64,000 nt of DNA. Origin: Bacteroidota bacterium. Its GTDB lineage: Bacteria; Bacteroidota; Ignavibacteria; Ignavibacteriales; SURF-24. This document shows, in pieces, positions 55,003 through 64,000 of this stretch. Within the stretch, counting starts at the first letter, position 1, and every line of letters begins with the position of its first letter. The position numbers and the translations under genes were made by a program. The stretch covers positions 1-64,000 of the forward strand of contig JAUZPB010000003.1 in assembly GCA_030706145.1 (NCBI GenBank), given 5' to 3'. Under the pieces are notes generated by a model. The model saw only the letters and a list, made by a program, of their open reading frames with translations, was not told the origin of the DNA and searched no databases.

Positions 55003-57242
55003 ATTGAAGCCTTTACTGAAATAGATGGGAAGAAAGGAAGCATGTAGACTTTTTTTCCGGTCTTAAGATCTATATAAAAAAGATTTTTCCTGTCATAGAC
55101 ATTAATTACACTTGCATTAATTTCAAAATCAGCAAAATCAAGTTTTAGTCTTTTAGACAATCCAAGGTCTAGTCTATGATAAAGAGGGAGTCTTTTCATG
55201 TTAATTCTATCCCACAGAACGGCGGGTTGAGTTATTTCCGGATCTAAAGAGGAGACGTCATTTATAGTAAAGCGCTCATAAAATCCAGTAATTGTACTGC
55301 CTGGCATACCTGAATTAAATGTCCAGGATGCATCGGCAGAAAATCCCCATCCTAAATTATATCCTAGCAGAACGTTAAGAGAATGTCTGTAGTCATATCT
55401 TGGGAAATATTTAATACCATTATTAAGTTTATATGACCAGCTAAGTGAATAACCGGTTTTCATATAAAAGTCACTGCTTTGATACTTAGCCAGCAGTTCA
55501 AAGCCATAAGCCTGTCCGTCTATATTAACATAGTCAGGATCGCCGGGAAGGAATTTTTTCATATTTGGTTCGGCAAGGAACTTAAGAGACTTGTAATAGC
55601 TCTCGACCTCGACATTAAAACTTTCGCTTAAGAATGCCTGGAAACCTAAAAGCATGTGTGTAGCCTCGGAGGAGGCCAGGTTGTCAGGAAGGATTGTCCA
55701 GGGTTCGAACACACTGACGATTTCATTTTCATTAGCAAGAGTAGTAACTTCCTGAGAGAACCTACCGAGGGCGGCCTTAACAGAAAATAGTGGAGACAAG
55801 CGCCAGGTAAAATTAAATCTAGGTTCAATAATCAGTGGAATTTTCTTAGCAAGAGAAAGAAGATTAAGCCGCATGCCAAGATCAATGCCAAAGTCCTCAT
55901 ATCGGTAAAACTTATATTTCATATAAGCCGCAAGAGCAGTAGCATCTTTTTTCAGGCCGGATTCCTGATTAAATAGATTTTGAAGTTTCAGATCAGTCTT
56001 AAGATATTTGTGATCCAAGCCAAAATCAATTTCATCCTTACTATCATAAATATATGTAAATGCCCAATTTGTCGAGATATCACTAACAGTATTAGAGCGA
56101 GTTTTAGCCTGGCTAAGGTTTGGAATGACCTGACCATCAAATCCGCTATAAGAGACTGAAATAACCGAAAACAAAGGACTAGACCAGACCTGATACCAAT
56201 TTAATCCCAGGATATTATTTTTCAGGTCGTAGTCTTCAATCATTGGGTCATTGTTTTTTATTTTATCACCGGAAAGGAATCCATGAACGATAAATTTTCC
56301 ATTTTTCATTATTCCAGGCAATGAGAAGTTTGCCTTAAAAGAAGCGTCATAAAAATCGAAAGGAGTATCTTTTCCATTAAAGTATTTGCTAAGTGACTTA
56401 GAGTAGTAGCTTTTTCTACCCGTCATAATAAAAGATCCACCAGGAATAGGCCCTTCAACTGAAGCTTTACCAGAGAGAAGTCCAGCTGTTCCGGAAGCTT
56501 CTAACCGGTTCTTATTACCATCTCTTGTAATTATATTCATAACAGAGGAAAGTCTGCCGCCAAATTCAGGGCCAAAGCCCCCTTTATAGAACTCGACCAC
56601 AGAGATCATCTCAGGGTCAATTGCGCTATAGATTCCGAGGGCGTGGAAAGGATTATAAACGCTAACGCCATTAAGCAATACAAGGTTCTGATTGCTACTT
56701 CCGCCGCGGACATAATGTCTGGCTGTTATATCTCCTGTTGAGCTAACACCAGGAGTAGACTGGAGTGCCTTAAAAATATCAGACTCAAGTCCAGATGGGA
56801 TCATTTTAAGTTCACTTGCATTAATTTTCTGCAGGCCAAGGTCAATTTCATTTTCCCTAACGGACTTTTGTCCAATAACGGAGATTTCCTGAAGTTTTAT
56901 GCTTGTAGGAACAAGTTTAATATCGACTTGAGTTATTTCATTTTCTTTTATTTCAACATTTTTTTCCTGTGTCTGATAGCCAAGGCAAGAGATAACAAGA
57001 ACATACCGGCCAGCAGGAATAGATGGGACAAAATAATAACCTTTTGTATCGCTTGGCGATCCCAAAGGAGTAGCCTTAAGTGCCAGATTAGCATAAGGAA
57101 TTGCTTCACCCTTTGTGGAATCAGTTACAAAGCCCCGGAGTTTGCCTTTTCCAGCAGCACTAACATTAGAAGAGTTCAACAATAAGATAAAAATAAAAAG
57201 AAAAAAAGCGGAAGTACTTTTCGAGCACTTAAAGAAAACCAT
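54999..57242 (-). CDS. TonB-dependent receptor paired with DUF4249
   Basis: A 747-residue receptor when started at the ATG at 57242 (GGAG 8 nt upstream); the longer frame is less likely. A signal peptide precedes a regulatory-like domain ('LRGFVTDSTKGEAIPYANLALKA'), a plug ('ALQSTPGVSSTGDITARHYVRGGSSNQNLVLLNGVSVYNPFHALG') and a 22-stranded-type barrel ending 'LPFFPSISVKASI'. 'YVRGGSSNQNLVLLNG' and the short barrel are typical of the receptor class that is paired with DUF4249. It forms a two-gene operon with the lipoprotein. The ligand is unknown; nothing ties it to pectin except proximity. Confidence 0.9.
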   Translation of the reverse strand: MVFFKCSKSTSAFFLFIFILLLNSSNVSAAGKGKLRGFVTDSTKGEAIPYANLALKATPLGSPSDTKGYYFVPSIPAGRYVLVISCLGYQTQEKNVEIKENEITQVDIKLVPTSIKLQEISVIGQKSVRENEIDLGLQKINASELKMIPSGLESDIFKALQSTPGVSSTGDITARHYVRGGSSNQNLVLLNGVSVYNPFHALGIYSAIDPEMISVVEFYKGGFGPEFGGRLSSVMNIITRDGNKNRLEASGTAGLLSGKASVEGPIPGGSFIMTGRKSYYSKSLSKYFNGKDTPFDFYDASFKANFSLPGIMKNGKFIVHGFLSGDKIKNNDPMIEDYDLKNNILGLNWYQVWSSPLFSVISVSYSGFDGQVIPNLSQAKTRSNTVSDISTNWAFTYIYDSKDEIDFGLDHKYLKTDLKLQNLFNQESGLKKDATALAAYMKYKFYRYEDFGIDLGMRLNLLSLAKKIPLIIEPRFNFTWRLSPLFSVKAALGRFSQEVTTLANENEIVSVFEPWTILPDNLASSEATHMLLGFQAFLSESFNVEVESYYKSLKFLAEPNMKKFLPGDPDYVNIDGQAYGFELLAKYQSSDFYMKTGYSLSWSYKLNNGIKYFPRYDYRHSLNVLLGYNLGWGFSADASWTFNSGMPGSTITGFYERFTINDVSSLDPEITQPAVLWDRINMKRLPLYHRLDLGLSKRLKLDFADFEINASVINVYDRKNLFYIDLKTGKKVYMLPFFPSISVKASI

Positions 57243-57654
57243 AGAAAAGGCTCCGAAATTAAGAGGTAAAAAAATCTGAAGAAACATAAATGAAAACAAA
57301 CAATATATCAAGGAGCCAAACTCCTTATTTTTGCCTCCTTATTTTTGCCTCTTAATTTGAATCTCCACTATTTTCATTTCTTTGGTTTTAATATTCTGCA
57401 AATGCCTATTACATTTGAATACTTTTTTATCTGCAGGGCATCTATTTGCCTCTATGCTCACCTTTAAATGGATCCACTTAATAATAAATATTTCCGCTTA
57501 TAGAATATTAATAGATAAAAGGGAATTGATTTTATTTATTCACGGTAAACTGGTTTTATTCTATACCCAACTTTTATGATTAACCAGTCAAATTAAATAT
57601 TTCTCATAACTACTTCAGTTAAGCTTATTCAAACACAAAAAAAAGGAGGTCTTT
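57243..57654. other. Divergent intergenic region (412 bp)
   Basis: It separates the receptor operon (minus) from the subtilisin gene (plus) and should hold both promoters. A hairpin AAGGAG-CCAAA-CTCCTT (57310-57326) followed by ATTTTTG looks like a short plus-strand terminator but has no plus-strand gene before it. CTCCTTATTTTTGC is repeated in tandem at 57321-57334 and 57335-57348. A 65-residue frame at 57382-57579 looks non-coding. Confidence 0.5.
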
Positions 57655-60285
57655 ATGTCAGGATCTACGTTTTTTTCGGGAAGAAGGTTTTTCTCTTTAG
57701 TTTTTATTTTTCTTCTCTGCGCACTGTCGTTTGCTCAAACTGAAAATAGTGTAAGGCTAGTTCTTTCAGTTAAGCAAAGCGATTATGCAAAAGTCAAACA
57801 AGCAATCGAAGCTGTTAAAGGGCAAGTTAATATCGAGCACAAATTTGTTCAGGCCATAGCTGTAACACTTCCAGTAGACAAAGTACAAAGTATAATAAGA
57901 ATGCCGGAAGTACTCAATTCAGTAAAGGATTTAATGGTTAGTATCCCAGATGATAAAAATCTGCAAAGAGGAATTTACGGAAATATCATGGGAAATGTTT
58001 TTGTAAATGCCGAGAAGACAGAAGGGTTAAACCCTGATGAGATCAAGCAAGCATATCAAGCCGATCCGGCAAATTACGATCCATATACCAATAAGCTGAC
58101 CAATGCAAACAAATTTATTAAAGAAACAGGTCATATTGGAGAAGGGGTAATTGTAGCAATAATAGATGCGGGAGTATCGACACAAGCCGTAGCTGTTTCA
58201 AGCAGAATATTAGGAGGAGAGAATTTTACGGGTGATGGTATACCAGCCACAAGTCCACAAAATTATTGGCATGGAACTGCCGTAGCCTGCTGCGTTGGAG
58301 CAAATGCGATCTTCGGATTTAGTAGTCCAAGGATTCAAAATGCAGTAAAGAACTATGCACCTAATTCAGTAATAAAAGATTATTTTGGGACAGGCATTGA
58401 TGGAATACCCATGGTCGGACAGGCACCCGGAGCACTGTTCTATGCACTGAAGGTATTTAAGACAAATGGAGCCAGCACACCTTCAAGTGTAATAGCAGCA
58501 GCCCTAGAAAGAGCAATTGAGCTAAAGGAACAATATAATCAGGGTGCGGGAGGCTTAAATATACGGATAATTAATATGAGTCTAGGCGGGGCGACATTAT
58601 TTGCAGGTCATGATCCTGACTATGCCTCATTAGTTCAACGCGCAATAGATGATGGAATGCTGGTTGTAGTATCTGCAGGAAATGAAGGTCCATCGGGCAT
58701 GACAATTGGAGATCCAGGGGATTGCATTGATGTTGTAACAGTAGGAGCAACAAGTGATGCCACACATGAACGTATATTAAGAGATTATCAGTATGGAGCA
58801 AACTATGGATATCTATTCCGTCCTGTAAACAATCATATGACAACATATTTCAGTTCACGTGGTCCGAATGCAGATGGACGTCCCGATCCTGATATAACGG
58901 CACCCGGAGACTGGCGTTTTATGCAGACAGCAACAGGAGGAATAATATGGGGCAGCGGTACATCGTTTTCGGCTCCAACAGTTGCAGGAGCAGCAGCACT
59001 TCTTATATCTGCTAATCCATCAGCAACTCCTGACCAAGTAAGGGCTGCATTACTTAATGGAACAGACAAGGATCAATTGACAGAAAATCCAGGCCTGCAG
59101 GATCAAGGTTTTGGATTCCTGAATGTCAATAAAGCCTACAAGAAGCTTACTGCTGGAGTAAGCAATCCACTAGATATTGGCAGATCGGGTTTGAATGTTG
59201 CAGCTAATATAGCACTGCAGGATAACATCAGTATTGTTAGCTCGACTCCTTTTACTGCTTTTACAGGACTACTTCGTCCAGGTCAAAGGGCTGAATATTT
59301 CTATCCTGTACCAAGGACCACACAGAAAATAACAATATCTATTTCAAATATTACTCCTGAGCTGCCAAGTGATCAGCAGAACCCTCTATTTAAAGATGAC
59401 ATACTTGTAGCCATACAGGGAGCAATAACTTCTACAGGAGACTATTTGCAAGGGACTCCGGCTTATCTTTCTTCAGATCAGACTTTTGTTCTTGAAGGAC
59501 AGGACCTGTCTATGGGATTGCTTAGAGTAACAATTCTAGGGGACTGGACCAATGCGGGCAAAGTTGCAGCTAATATATCGATAGCGACAGAGACCCACAA
59601 TAATATTGCACCTACTCTTGGCAGTAAGATAGCAGAAGGCGATGTAAAAGAGATGACATTTAATATTCCACAAGGCACTCAGAGTCTTGAGACAAGATTA
59701 TACTGGACAAAGGGTTGGGAGACCTATCCAACAAATGATCTTGACGTTATACTTACTGATCCAAACGGCCAAATTATAAATGTAGATGTAAATGCAGACA
59801 ATGCACCAGATGGACAAACTCTAAAAATGCCAGAGATAGTTACACTGACTAATCCAATAGCCGGAACCTGGAAGGCCACAGTCATTGGCTATACGGTTTT
59901 CAGCAGAAATGAAGAATTCCATCTATATAATCTCCTGAATGGTAAACAGATCTTCCAGAAGAAGGCTTCTCCAGAGATTACAGAGTCTGTAGACAAGCTC
60001 ATACCTGCTGAATTTGGACTTCAGCAGAATATGCCTAACCCATTTAACCCAACTACTATTATAAAATATGATCTTCCTTTAGATACATATACTACGCTTA
60101 AGGTTTATAATAGTCTGGGACAACTGGTTAGAGTTCTAGTAGACGAATTCAAGACAGCAGGTTATCATTCAGTATTATTTAACGGCAAAGATAGTAACGG
60201 CAATGGTCTTTCAAGCGGAATATATATTTATCAGCTAAACAGTGGTCAATTTGTAAAATCTGGTAAGATGATAATGCTTAAGTAA
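57655..60285 (+). CDS. Secreted subtilisin-like protease (S8) with T9SS tail
   Basis: An 876-residue protease, preceded by a near-perfect AAGGAGGT. After a signal ending 'LSFAQ', residues about 30-100 form an I9-like propeptide ('VRLVLSVKQSDYAKVKQAIEAV'). The S8 domain (about 150-490) has D171 ('VAIIDAGVSTQ'), H206 ('YWHGTAVACC'), oxyanion N343 ('SAGNEGPSG') and S437 ('GSGTSFSAPTVAG'). A beta-rich region with a PPC-like part (about 680-770, 'TNDLDVILTDPNGQ') and a T9SS type A tail (about 786-876, 'QQNMPNPFNPTT') follow. It should be secreted to the surface as an extracellular protease. It is transcribed alone. Confidence 0.93.
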   Translation: MSGSTFFSGRRFFSLVFIFLLCALSFAQTENSVRLVLSVKQSDYAKVKQAIEAVKGQVNIEHKFVQAIAVTLPVDKVQSIIRMPEVLNSVKDLMVSIPDDKNLQRGIYGNIMGNVFVNAEKTEGLNPDEIKQAYQADPANYDPYTNKLTNANKFIKETGHIGEGVIVAIIDAGVSTQAVAVSSRILGGENFTGDGIPATSPQNYWHGTAVACCVGANAIFGFSSPRIQNAVKNYAPNSVIKDYFGTGIDGIPMVGQAPGALFYALKVFKTNGASTPSSVIAAALERAIELKEQYNQGAGGLNIRIINMSLGGATLFAGHDPDYASLVQRAIDDGMLVVVSAGNEGPSGMTIGDPGDCIDVVTVGATSDATHERILRDYQYGANYGYLFRPVNNHMTTYFSSRGPNADGRPDPDITAPGDWRFMQTATGGIIWGSGTSFSAPTVAGAAALLISANPSATPDQVRAALLNGTDKDQLTENPGLQDQGFGFLNVNKAYKKLTAGVSNPLDIGRSGLNVAANIALQDNISIVSSTPFTAFTGLLRPGQRAEYFYPVPRTTQKITISISNITPELPSDQQNPLFKDDILVAIQGAITSTGDYLQGTPAYLSSDQTFVLEGQDLSMGLLRVTILGDWTNAGKVAANISIATETHNNIAPTLGSKIAEGDVKEMTFNIPQGTQSLETRLYWTKGWETYPTNDLDVILTDPNGQIINVDVNADNAPDGQTLKMPEIVTLTNPIAGTWKATVIGYTVFSRNEEFHLYNLLNGKQIFQKKASPEITESVDKLIPAEFGLQQNMPNPFNPTTIIKYDLPLDTYTTLKVYNSLGQLVRVLVDEFKTAGYHSVLFNGKDSNGNGLSSGIYIYQLNSGQFVKSGKMIMLK

Positions 60286-60303
60286 GAAAGATCTTTTCAA
60301 AGT

Positions 60304-60327
60304 AAAAAAAGGCTAAATAAACTAGCC
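60304..60327 (-). terminator. Minus-strand terminator after the GH65 gene
   Basis: GGCTA (60311-60315) pairs with TAGCC (60323-60327). On the minus strand the stem is followed by TTTTTTT, the complement of the A-run at 60304-60310. It is 100 bp past the GH65 stop, just beyond the inverted repeat at 60362-60420. Confidence 0.55.
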
Positions 60328-60361
60328 GGAAGATTTTCTTAACACTAAATAGACATAATAA

Positions 60362-60420
60362 TTCAGGGTCCGGAATTCCGACGAATGATTAATATCAGGC
60401 ATATGAATTCCGGATCCGAA
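60362..60420. repeat. Inverted repeat between convergent genes
   Basis: TTCAGGGTCCGGAATTC (60362-60378) pairs, with one bulge and one mismatch, with GAATTCCGGATCCGAA (60405-60420) across a 26-nt spacer. It lies in the gap between the subtilisin and GH65 genes and may act as a bidirectional stop or stabilise both 3' ends. Confidence 0.55.
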
Positions 60421-60426
60421 CTACTT

Positions 60427-62628
60427 TTAGCGCAAAGGTTCAAGCTTTATATTTTTACCTTCCACACTAATATTATACTTCATATTTTTGAAAGAAAAAT
60501 TTATTAGTCTCATCGAACTGATATTTTTTGGAAGCATTGGTTCAAAATTTTTCGTTAATCCTTCTTCTGTAAGCCGCAAGCCAGTATAACCAAAAATAAC
60601 CTGTTGAAGGAAAGCGCCGGCTCCTGTAATGAAATTAACAGAATGATTTGTATGTGTTTCAGCAAGGACGTTAAAAGGAGCCCGCAGAAAGCCCTTATAA
60701 GTTTTTTCAAGTGTAAGATTAAAAAGGCTATCATTTCCAAGTTCAGCTGCAATAATAGGAAGGAAGTTAATTCCCATATTGGCCCCCGCACCTATTTCCT
60801 CTAAACCTCTTACAGCATTTAGAAAGTCATTTCTCTTAGCTGTTTTGCTCATTGGGAGCTGCAATGGGAAGCTCAGAAGAGGAGCAACGCTTGTCCAGAA
60901 TTCAGTGCTCTCTTTAGTACCAGGCAAAGCATTCTCATATGTAGGGTGATATTGATTTTTCTCATCAAATGGGATAAACATTTTTTTGCTAACTTTTTCC
61001 CAATCGGGATTTTTTTTAGTCTTTAGTATATCGCTAACTCTTTGTGCAATCTCAAGGTTGATCTTTGCTACTGTGTTAGTATAGGTCTCATTATTGACAT
61101 CTTTCATACTCTCGCTTACAGAAACTAGCTTACCAATTTCATATCTGTCTTTTTTCTTATTATAGTTTACCCTGCTTGTCCAGAAGTCAGCTGTTGAAAA
61201 AATAACTTTTGCGCCCTTTTGTCTAAGGTAGTTAGTATCCTTTGTGGCAAGAAAATACTGCCACTGCGCCAGAGCCACATCACCAACTATATGATTTTCT
61301 CTTAAAGCATTCTGGTAAGCAAAGAATGGAGTTGTCTCCTCCCCTATTTCATCAGATTCCCAAGGATACATTGCTCCCTTATAGTTATTCTTTCTTGCGT
61401 TGTCCTGTGCGGCTTTAAGCGTATTAAACCTAAAGCTTACCATGGACCTAGCCATATCTGGGTGCATAAGAAGTAAAGGGGGAAACATATAAGTATCTGC
61501 ATCCCAGAACACATGTCCATAATAACCGCTTGAAGAGAGTCCCATTGGAGGCAGGCTAAAATCAGTATTTTCTGCAATACTTGATAAAAGATAATACATC
61601 ATTGAATGAATAACTCTTTGAAAATTATCATCACCTTTAACAACAATGTTTGTTTCCCAGAGCTTGTTCCATGCTGATTTGTGATCTGTAAGTAGTTTAT
61701 TATATCCCACAGCCCTAGCTTGTTTGCAATTTTCCCTAACCATTTTTTCTATATTAGTCTGAGCCTTCTCAGTATTATCAGATGCAGCTGAGACCAATTT
61801 ATAAAATGTATAGTTTTTCCCTTTTTCAGCCAGGAATTTAATTTCAATTGAGGCTGTTCCTGGAGTTTTTTGTGAAGTTATCAAAGGTTTTTGAAGATTT
61901 TCAAAAAGTATTTCTGCGGCCAGTGCGACTTTTGTATTACGGCCATCGCATTTGGAAAGCATGTGAATATTAATATCATTTTCATCTAAAGAAGAAGAAG
62001 CTGCACTTAGCACACTAATAAAGCCCGGATACCAAGGCTTTGGCCAGTTACCAGAAGTATCAGGTTCAATTTTTTCAAGTCTGGCAAGAGGCATTCTTTT
62101 AACAGGCTCTCTTTCACTTAAGGGAAACAGAAGCTTTACGGTATCTGTAAAATTTGTTTTGAGGTCGAGCTTAATAACGGCCAGGTTTTTGTTACTTCTT
62201 GATACAAAACTTACAACTCCAAGCTCAGATACTTTTTGTCCGGTTGTCCAGCGATAGCTTGTTTCCAGAAGTCCATTATACATATCCAGGGTTTGTTTGT
62301 AACTGCTGAACTCAAGTGAGTCTTTCATCAGATCTTTAGCTGAATCATTTAACCACTTGCTTCCATTAAAATAGTTGATTTCGTTCCAGGAGGGCAGGCA
62401 TGCTATTCTTGGTATGTCATCTTTTCCATGGTCATATACGGCTATCATATAAGACTCAGATGCAGTTGTAGCAAGCTGGGAGGAAGAGAGGCTAAAATAG
62501 CCATTACCTATATAAGTCGGGAAATATGGCAAAAAATGCTGAGTTGAAAGGATAAAGTTACTCTCCTGTGCAGAAATTATATTACTCATAATAAATAGAA
62601 GGAAAAGATTCCGAATGATGTTCTTCAT
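60427..62628 (-). CDS. Exported GH65-family alpha-glucoside hydrolase
   Basis: A 733-residue glycosidase with a signal peptide ending 'NIISAQ'. The GH65 (alpha/alpha)6-barrel is clear: 'GYYGHVFWDADTYMFPPLLLMHPDMARSMV' (from about 369), 'YKGAMYPWESDEIGEE', the catalytic-acid region 'SVSESMKDVNNETYTN' (E506) and 'NFITGAGAFLQQVIFGYTGLRL'. The pattern is closer to the hydrolase clade (glucosylgalactosyl-hydroxylysine glucosidase, kojibiose hydrolase, acid trehalase) than to phosphorylases. AAGGATG precedes the ATG. It should act in the periplasm on an alpha-1,2 or related glucoside. It follows a TonB receptor gene that may import its substrate. Confidence 0.88.
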   Translation of the reverse strand: MKNIIRNLFLLFIMSNIISAQESNFILSTQHFLPYFPTYIGNGYFSLSSSQLATTASESYMIAVYDHGKDDIPRIACLPSWNEINYFNGSKWLNDSAKDLMKDSLEFSSYKQTLDMYNGLLETSYRWTTGQKVSELGVVSFVSRSNKNLAVIKLDLKTNFTDTVKLLFPLSEREPVKRMPLARLEKIEPDTSGNWPKPWYPGFISVLSAASSSLDENDINIHMLSKCDGRNTKVALAAEILFENLQKPLITSQKTPGTASIEIKFLAEKGKNYTFYKLVSAASDNTEKAQTNIEKMVRENCKQARAVGYNKLLTDHKSAWNKLWETNIVVKGDDNFQRVIHSMMYYLLSSIAENTDFSLPPMGLSSSGYYGHVFWDADTYMFPPLLLMHPDMARSMVSFRFNTLKAAQDNARKNNYKGAMYPWESDEIGEETTPFFAYQNALRENHIVGDVALAQWQYFLATKDTNYLRQKGAKVIFSTADFWTSRVNYNKKKDRYEIGKLVSVSESMKDVNNETYTNTVAKINLEIAQRVSDILKTKKNPDWEKVSKKMFIPFDEKNQYHPTYENALPGTKESTEFWTSVAPLLSFPLQLPMSKTAKRNDFLNAVRGLEEIGAGANMGINFLPIIAAELGNDSLFNLTLEKTYKGFLRAPFNVLAETHTNHSVNFITGAGAFLQQVIFGYTGLRLTEEGLTKNFEPMLPKNISSMRLINFSFKNMKYNISVEGKNIKLEPLR

Positions 62629-62693
62629 AAGATTTCATCCTTAAGAGTTCAATTAGCCTCGAAATTTTTCAATAGGTATTTTATTATCCGAGC

Positions 62694-62740
62694 TACAGGG
62701 CCTGGAACTTTTCCAGGCCTGGAATTGATCCAGGCCTGTA
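62694..62740. repeat. Clustered CAGGCCTG palindromes
   Basis: Three copies of CAGG(G)CCTG lie within 47 bp. The best stem pairs GGCCTGGAA (62699-62707) with TTCCAGGCC (62711-62719) across 3 nt; a larger alternative pairs the outer copies. It lies 25-70 bp past the TonB receptor stop and probably ends or stabilises that transcript. No T-tract follows. Confidence 0.55.
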
Positions 62741-62765
62741 ATCATTCCATAATAATTCATAATAG

Positions 62766-64000
62766 TTAAAACGCATATCTGAGTGAAGCTGTTAGTCTTC
62801 TTGGAAGAATTGGCCTTGCAACAAAGTAAAAAGCCTTAACTCCAGGCAGTCTTGGGTTTCCTTCTTCAAGTCCTAAGGACTGATATACATTTAATAAGTC
62901 AAGGTTCAATCTAAGTCCCTGGTTAGGAATTGTATAGCTCAAGCCAAGATTCATATAATTGTAAGAAGGTAAAGTCTGGAATGCCTGATAAGTAGTATAG
63001 CGGCCAAGAGTCTGATCATAAATTGCATTTACTAGGTCACGAGCTCCAACGTAATGGAAGTCGGCATAGGCTGCAAATCCCATTAAATTATAGCTTAGTG
63101 TAAAATTGCCAATAAACTTTGGTATGCCACCAGCAGTAAGTGCTGCTCCGGCAGCTTCAACAGTTTCAGCCTTTGTATAAGTACCAACGCCGAGGAAATT
63201 CAGTCCTAGGATAGGGGTAAACGATAGTTCAAATTCAGCGCCATAAGATCTACTATCGGGATCGGTTCTAATTACCCATCGTCCCAGACCCGTTGCAGGA
63301 TTAATTTCGAATCCCTGTCCGACATTATTAGTTAGTTTTACCCAGAAGCCGTTTAGTGTAAAGGCGAGTTCAGCTAAAGAGAACTTTACACCACCTTCAT
63401 ACATATAAACTCTTCTATTCTCAAACAAGTTAATCTGGTCCTGAGCCTGAGCATCTAAAAACTCATCAAGAGCAGGCATCTTGTAAGCACGGCTAGCCTG
63501 TGCATAAATAGCAACCTGATCAGTAAGAGCAAAGTTTAATCCGCCGGATAAGGCCCAGTCATTAATTGTACGGCTAAAGTGTCTGAAGGTTTTGTTTCCC
63601 CACTGCTCGTTATTGTAAATAGTAGCAGGATTAGCATCCAGATCAACAGTAGTCTGGTTTTCAGCGCTCTGAACGTAGTCATCTGTTTCATATCTACCCC
63701 CAAGATCCAGGCGCAGTCTATCCAAAAGTTGAAACGATCCGCCAAGCATAGCAGAAAATATTGTAGTTGTCCCGGTACCATTTCTGTATAAAGACACAAA
63801 GTTTCTAAAGCCATTTTGTGTATATGCGACAGTATCGCCGCCTCTGTAGGTTACCAGGTCAACCAAGCGTGGATTATCTCTTACATCCATGAGAATATCG
63901 CCAAAGGACCATCTGTTAGTCTGCGTATAGTTTGCAAAATACAATCCCATAGAAATAGTATGCTTTTTATTAATAGTCGTCTGTATCTGGACCTGATCCT
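62766..64000 (-). CDS. TonB-dependent receptor, C-terminal part (runs off the right edge)
   Basis: The frame stays open to the window edge, so only the last 411 or so residues are seen and the start is missing; the ATG at 63950 is internal. The visible part is pure outer-membrane barrel: 'QVQIQTTINKKHTISMGLYFANYTQ', 'DRLRLDLGGRYETDDYVQ', 'VAIYAQASRAYKMPALDEFLDAQ', 'MNLGLSYTIPNQGLRLNLDLLNVYQS' and the C-terminal signature '...RRLTASLRYAF' with a terminal Phe. The plug and N-terminal domain lie outside. The ligand is unknown; the GH65 gene downstream suggests an alpha-glucoside, but that is inference. Confidence 0.88.
   Translation of the reverse strand, partial: DQVQIQTTINKKHTISMGLYFANYTQTNRWSFGDILMDVRDNPRLVDLVTYRGGDTVAYTQNGFRNFVSLYRNGTGTTTIFSAMLGGSFQLLDRLRLDLGGRYETDDYVQSAENQTTVDLDANPATIYNNEQWGNKTFRHFSRTINDWALSGGLNFALTDQVAIYAQASRAYKMPALDEFLDAQAQDQINLFENRRVYMYEGGVKFSLAELAFTLNGFWVKLTNNVGQGFEINPATGLGRWVIRTDPDSRSYGAEFELSFTPILGLNFLGVGTYTKAETVEAAGAALTAGGIPKFIGNFTLSYNLMGFAAYADFHYVGARDLVNAIYDQTLGRYTTYQAFQTLPSYNYMNLGLSYTIPNQGLRLNLDLLNVYQSLGLEEGNPRLPGVKAFYFVARPILPRRLTASLRYAF

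Noticed and set aside
50648..57242. Two adjacent TonB receptors read as a SusC/SusD pair system
   Set aside because: The lipoprotein between them matches DUF4249, not SusD. It is coupled to the second receptor, not the first.
57382..57579. 65-residue frame in the divergent intergenic region
   Set aside because: It is hydrophobic and AT-driven, has no good ribosome-binding site, and lies across the likely promoters.

Overview
The window is AT-rich bacterial DNA, most likely from an Ignavibacteriota/Melioribacter-like member of the Bacteroidota-Chlorobi-Ignavibacteria group. Two secreted proteins (48839-50503 and 57655-60285) end in a type IX secretion sorting domain that opens with the 'NPFNP' signature common in that lineage. 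The window also carries Reg_prop/Y_Y_Y sensors, DUF4249 and DUF5777 proteins and TonB-dependent receptors with an N-terminal carboxypeptidase-regulatory-like domain. No tRNA, rRNA, IS element, CRISPR array or phage gene was seen.

Layout. 1-7.2 kb: housekeeping genes (DinB-like, GNAT-like, LysM, SlyD), a Reg_prop membrane protein with no kinase, and a secreted trypsin-like protease beside a small lipoprotein that resembles its N-terminal domain. 7.3-15.5 kb: an efflux operon on the minus strand (adaptor, an RND pump fused to a TolC-like outer-membrane factor, then a LytS-type kinase and LytTR regulator). Its upstream region holds a 21-bp-spaced direct repeat that looks like a LytTR operator. 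15.5-19.5 kb: a NarL-type regulator and a twin-propeller sensor kinase. 19.8-26.3 kb: TonB, an 88-aa unknown, DUF5777, YceI and an M16C peptidase.

26.4-53.7 kb: a pectin and hexuronate utilisation cluster, all on the minus strand, ending at an intrinsic terminator near 26.41-26.45 kb. It contains a TonB receptor without SusD, a secreted beta-helix protein, Eda, ExuT, UxaC, a LacI regulator, GH28-DUF4861, GH105, a CE12 acetylesterase fusion, a CE8 methylesterase, UxaE, a PfkB kinase, an SDR fructuronate reductase, a LarA-superfamily protein, 6-phosphogluconate dehydrogenase, an esterase, KduI, KduD and KdgK. 54-64 kb: a TonB receptor/DUF4249 pair, a secreted subtilisin, a GH65 enzyme and the 3' part of a third TonB receptor running off the right edge.

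How the genes fit together. Unsaturated uronates released by GH105 can go through KduI-KduD-KdgK-Eda to pyruvate and glyceraldehyde 3-phosphate. Saturated galacturonate can go through UxaC (to tagaturonate), UxaE (to fructuronate) and the SDR (to mannonate). The window has no mannonate dehydratase (UxuA). Instead the contiguous genes encode a LarA-superfamily enzyme with its nickel-pincer residues intact, a second PfkB sugar kinase and a 6-phosphogluconate dehydrogenase. The most interesting hypothesis is therefore a galacturonate route that leaves through mannonate, gluconate, 6-phosphogluconate and ribulose 5-phosphate. It rests on gene content and motifs, and has not been tested here.
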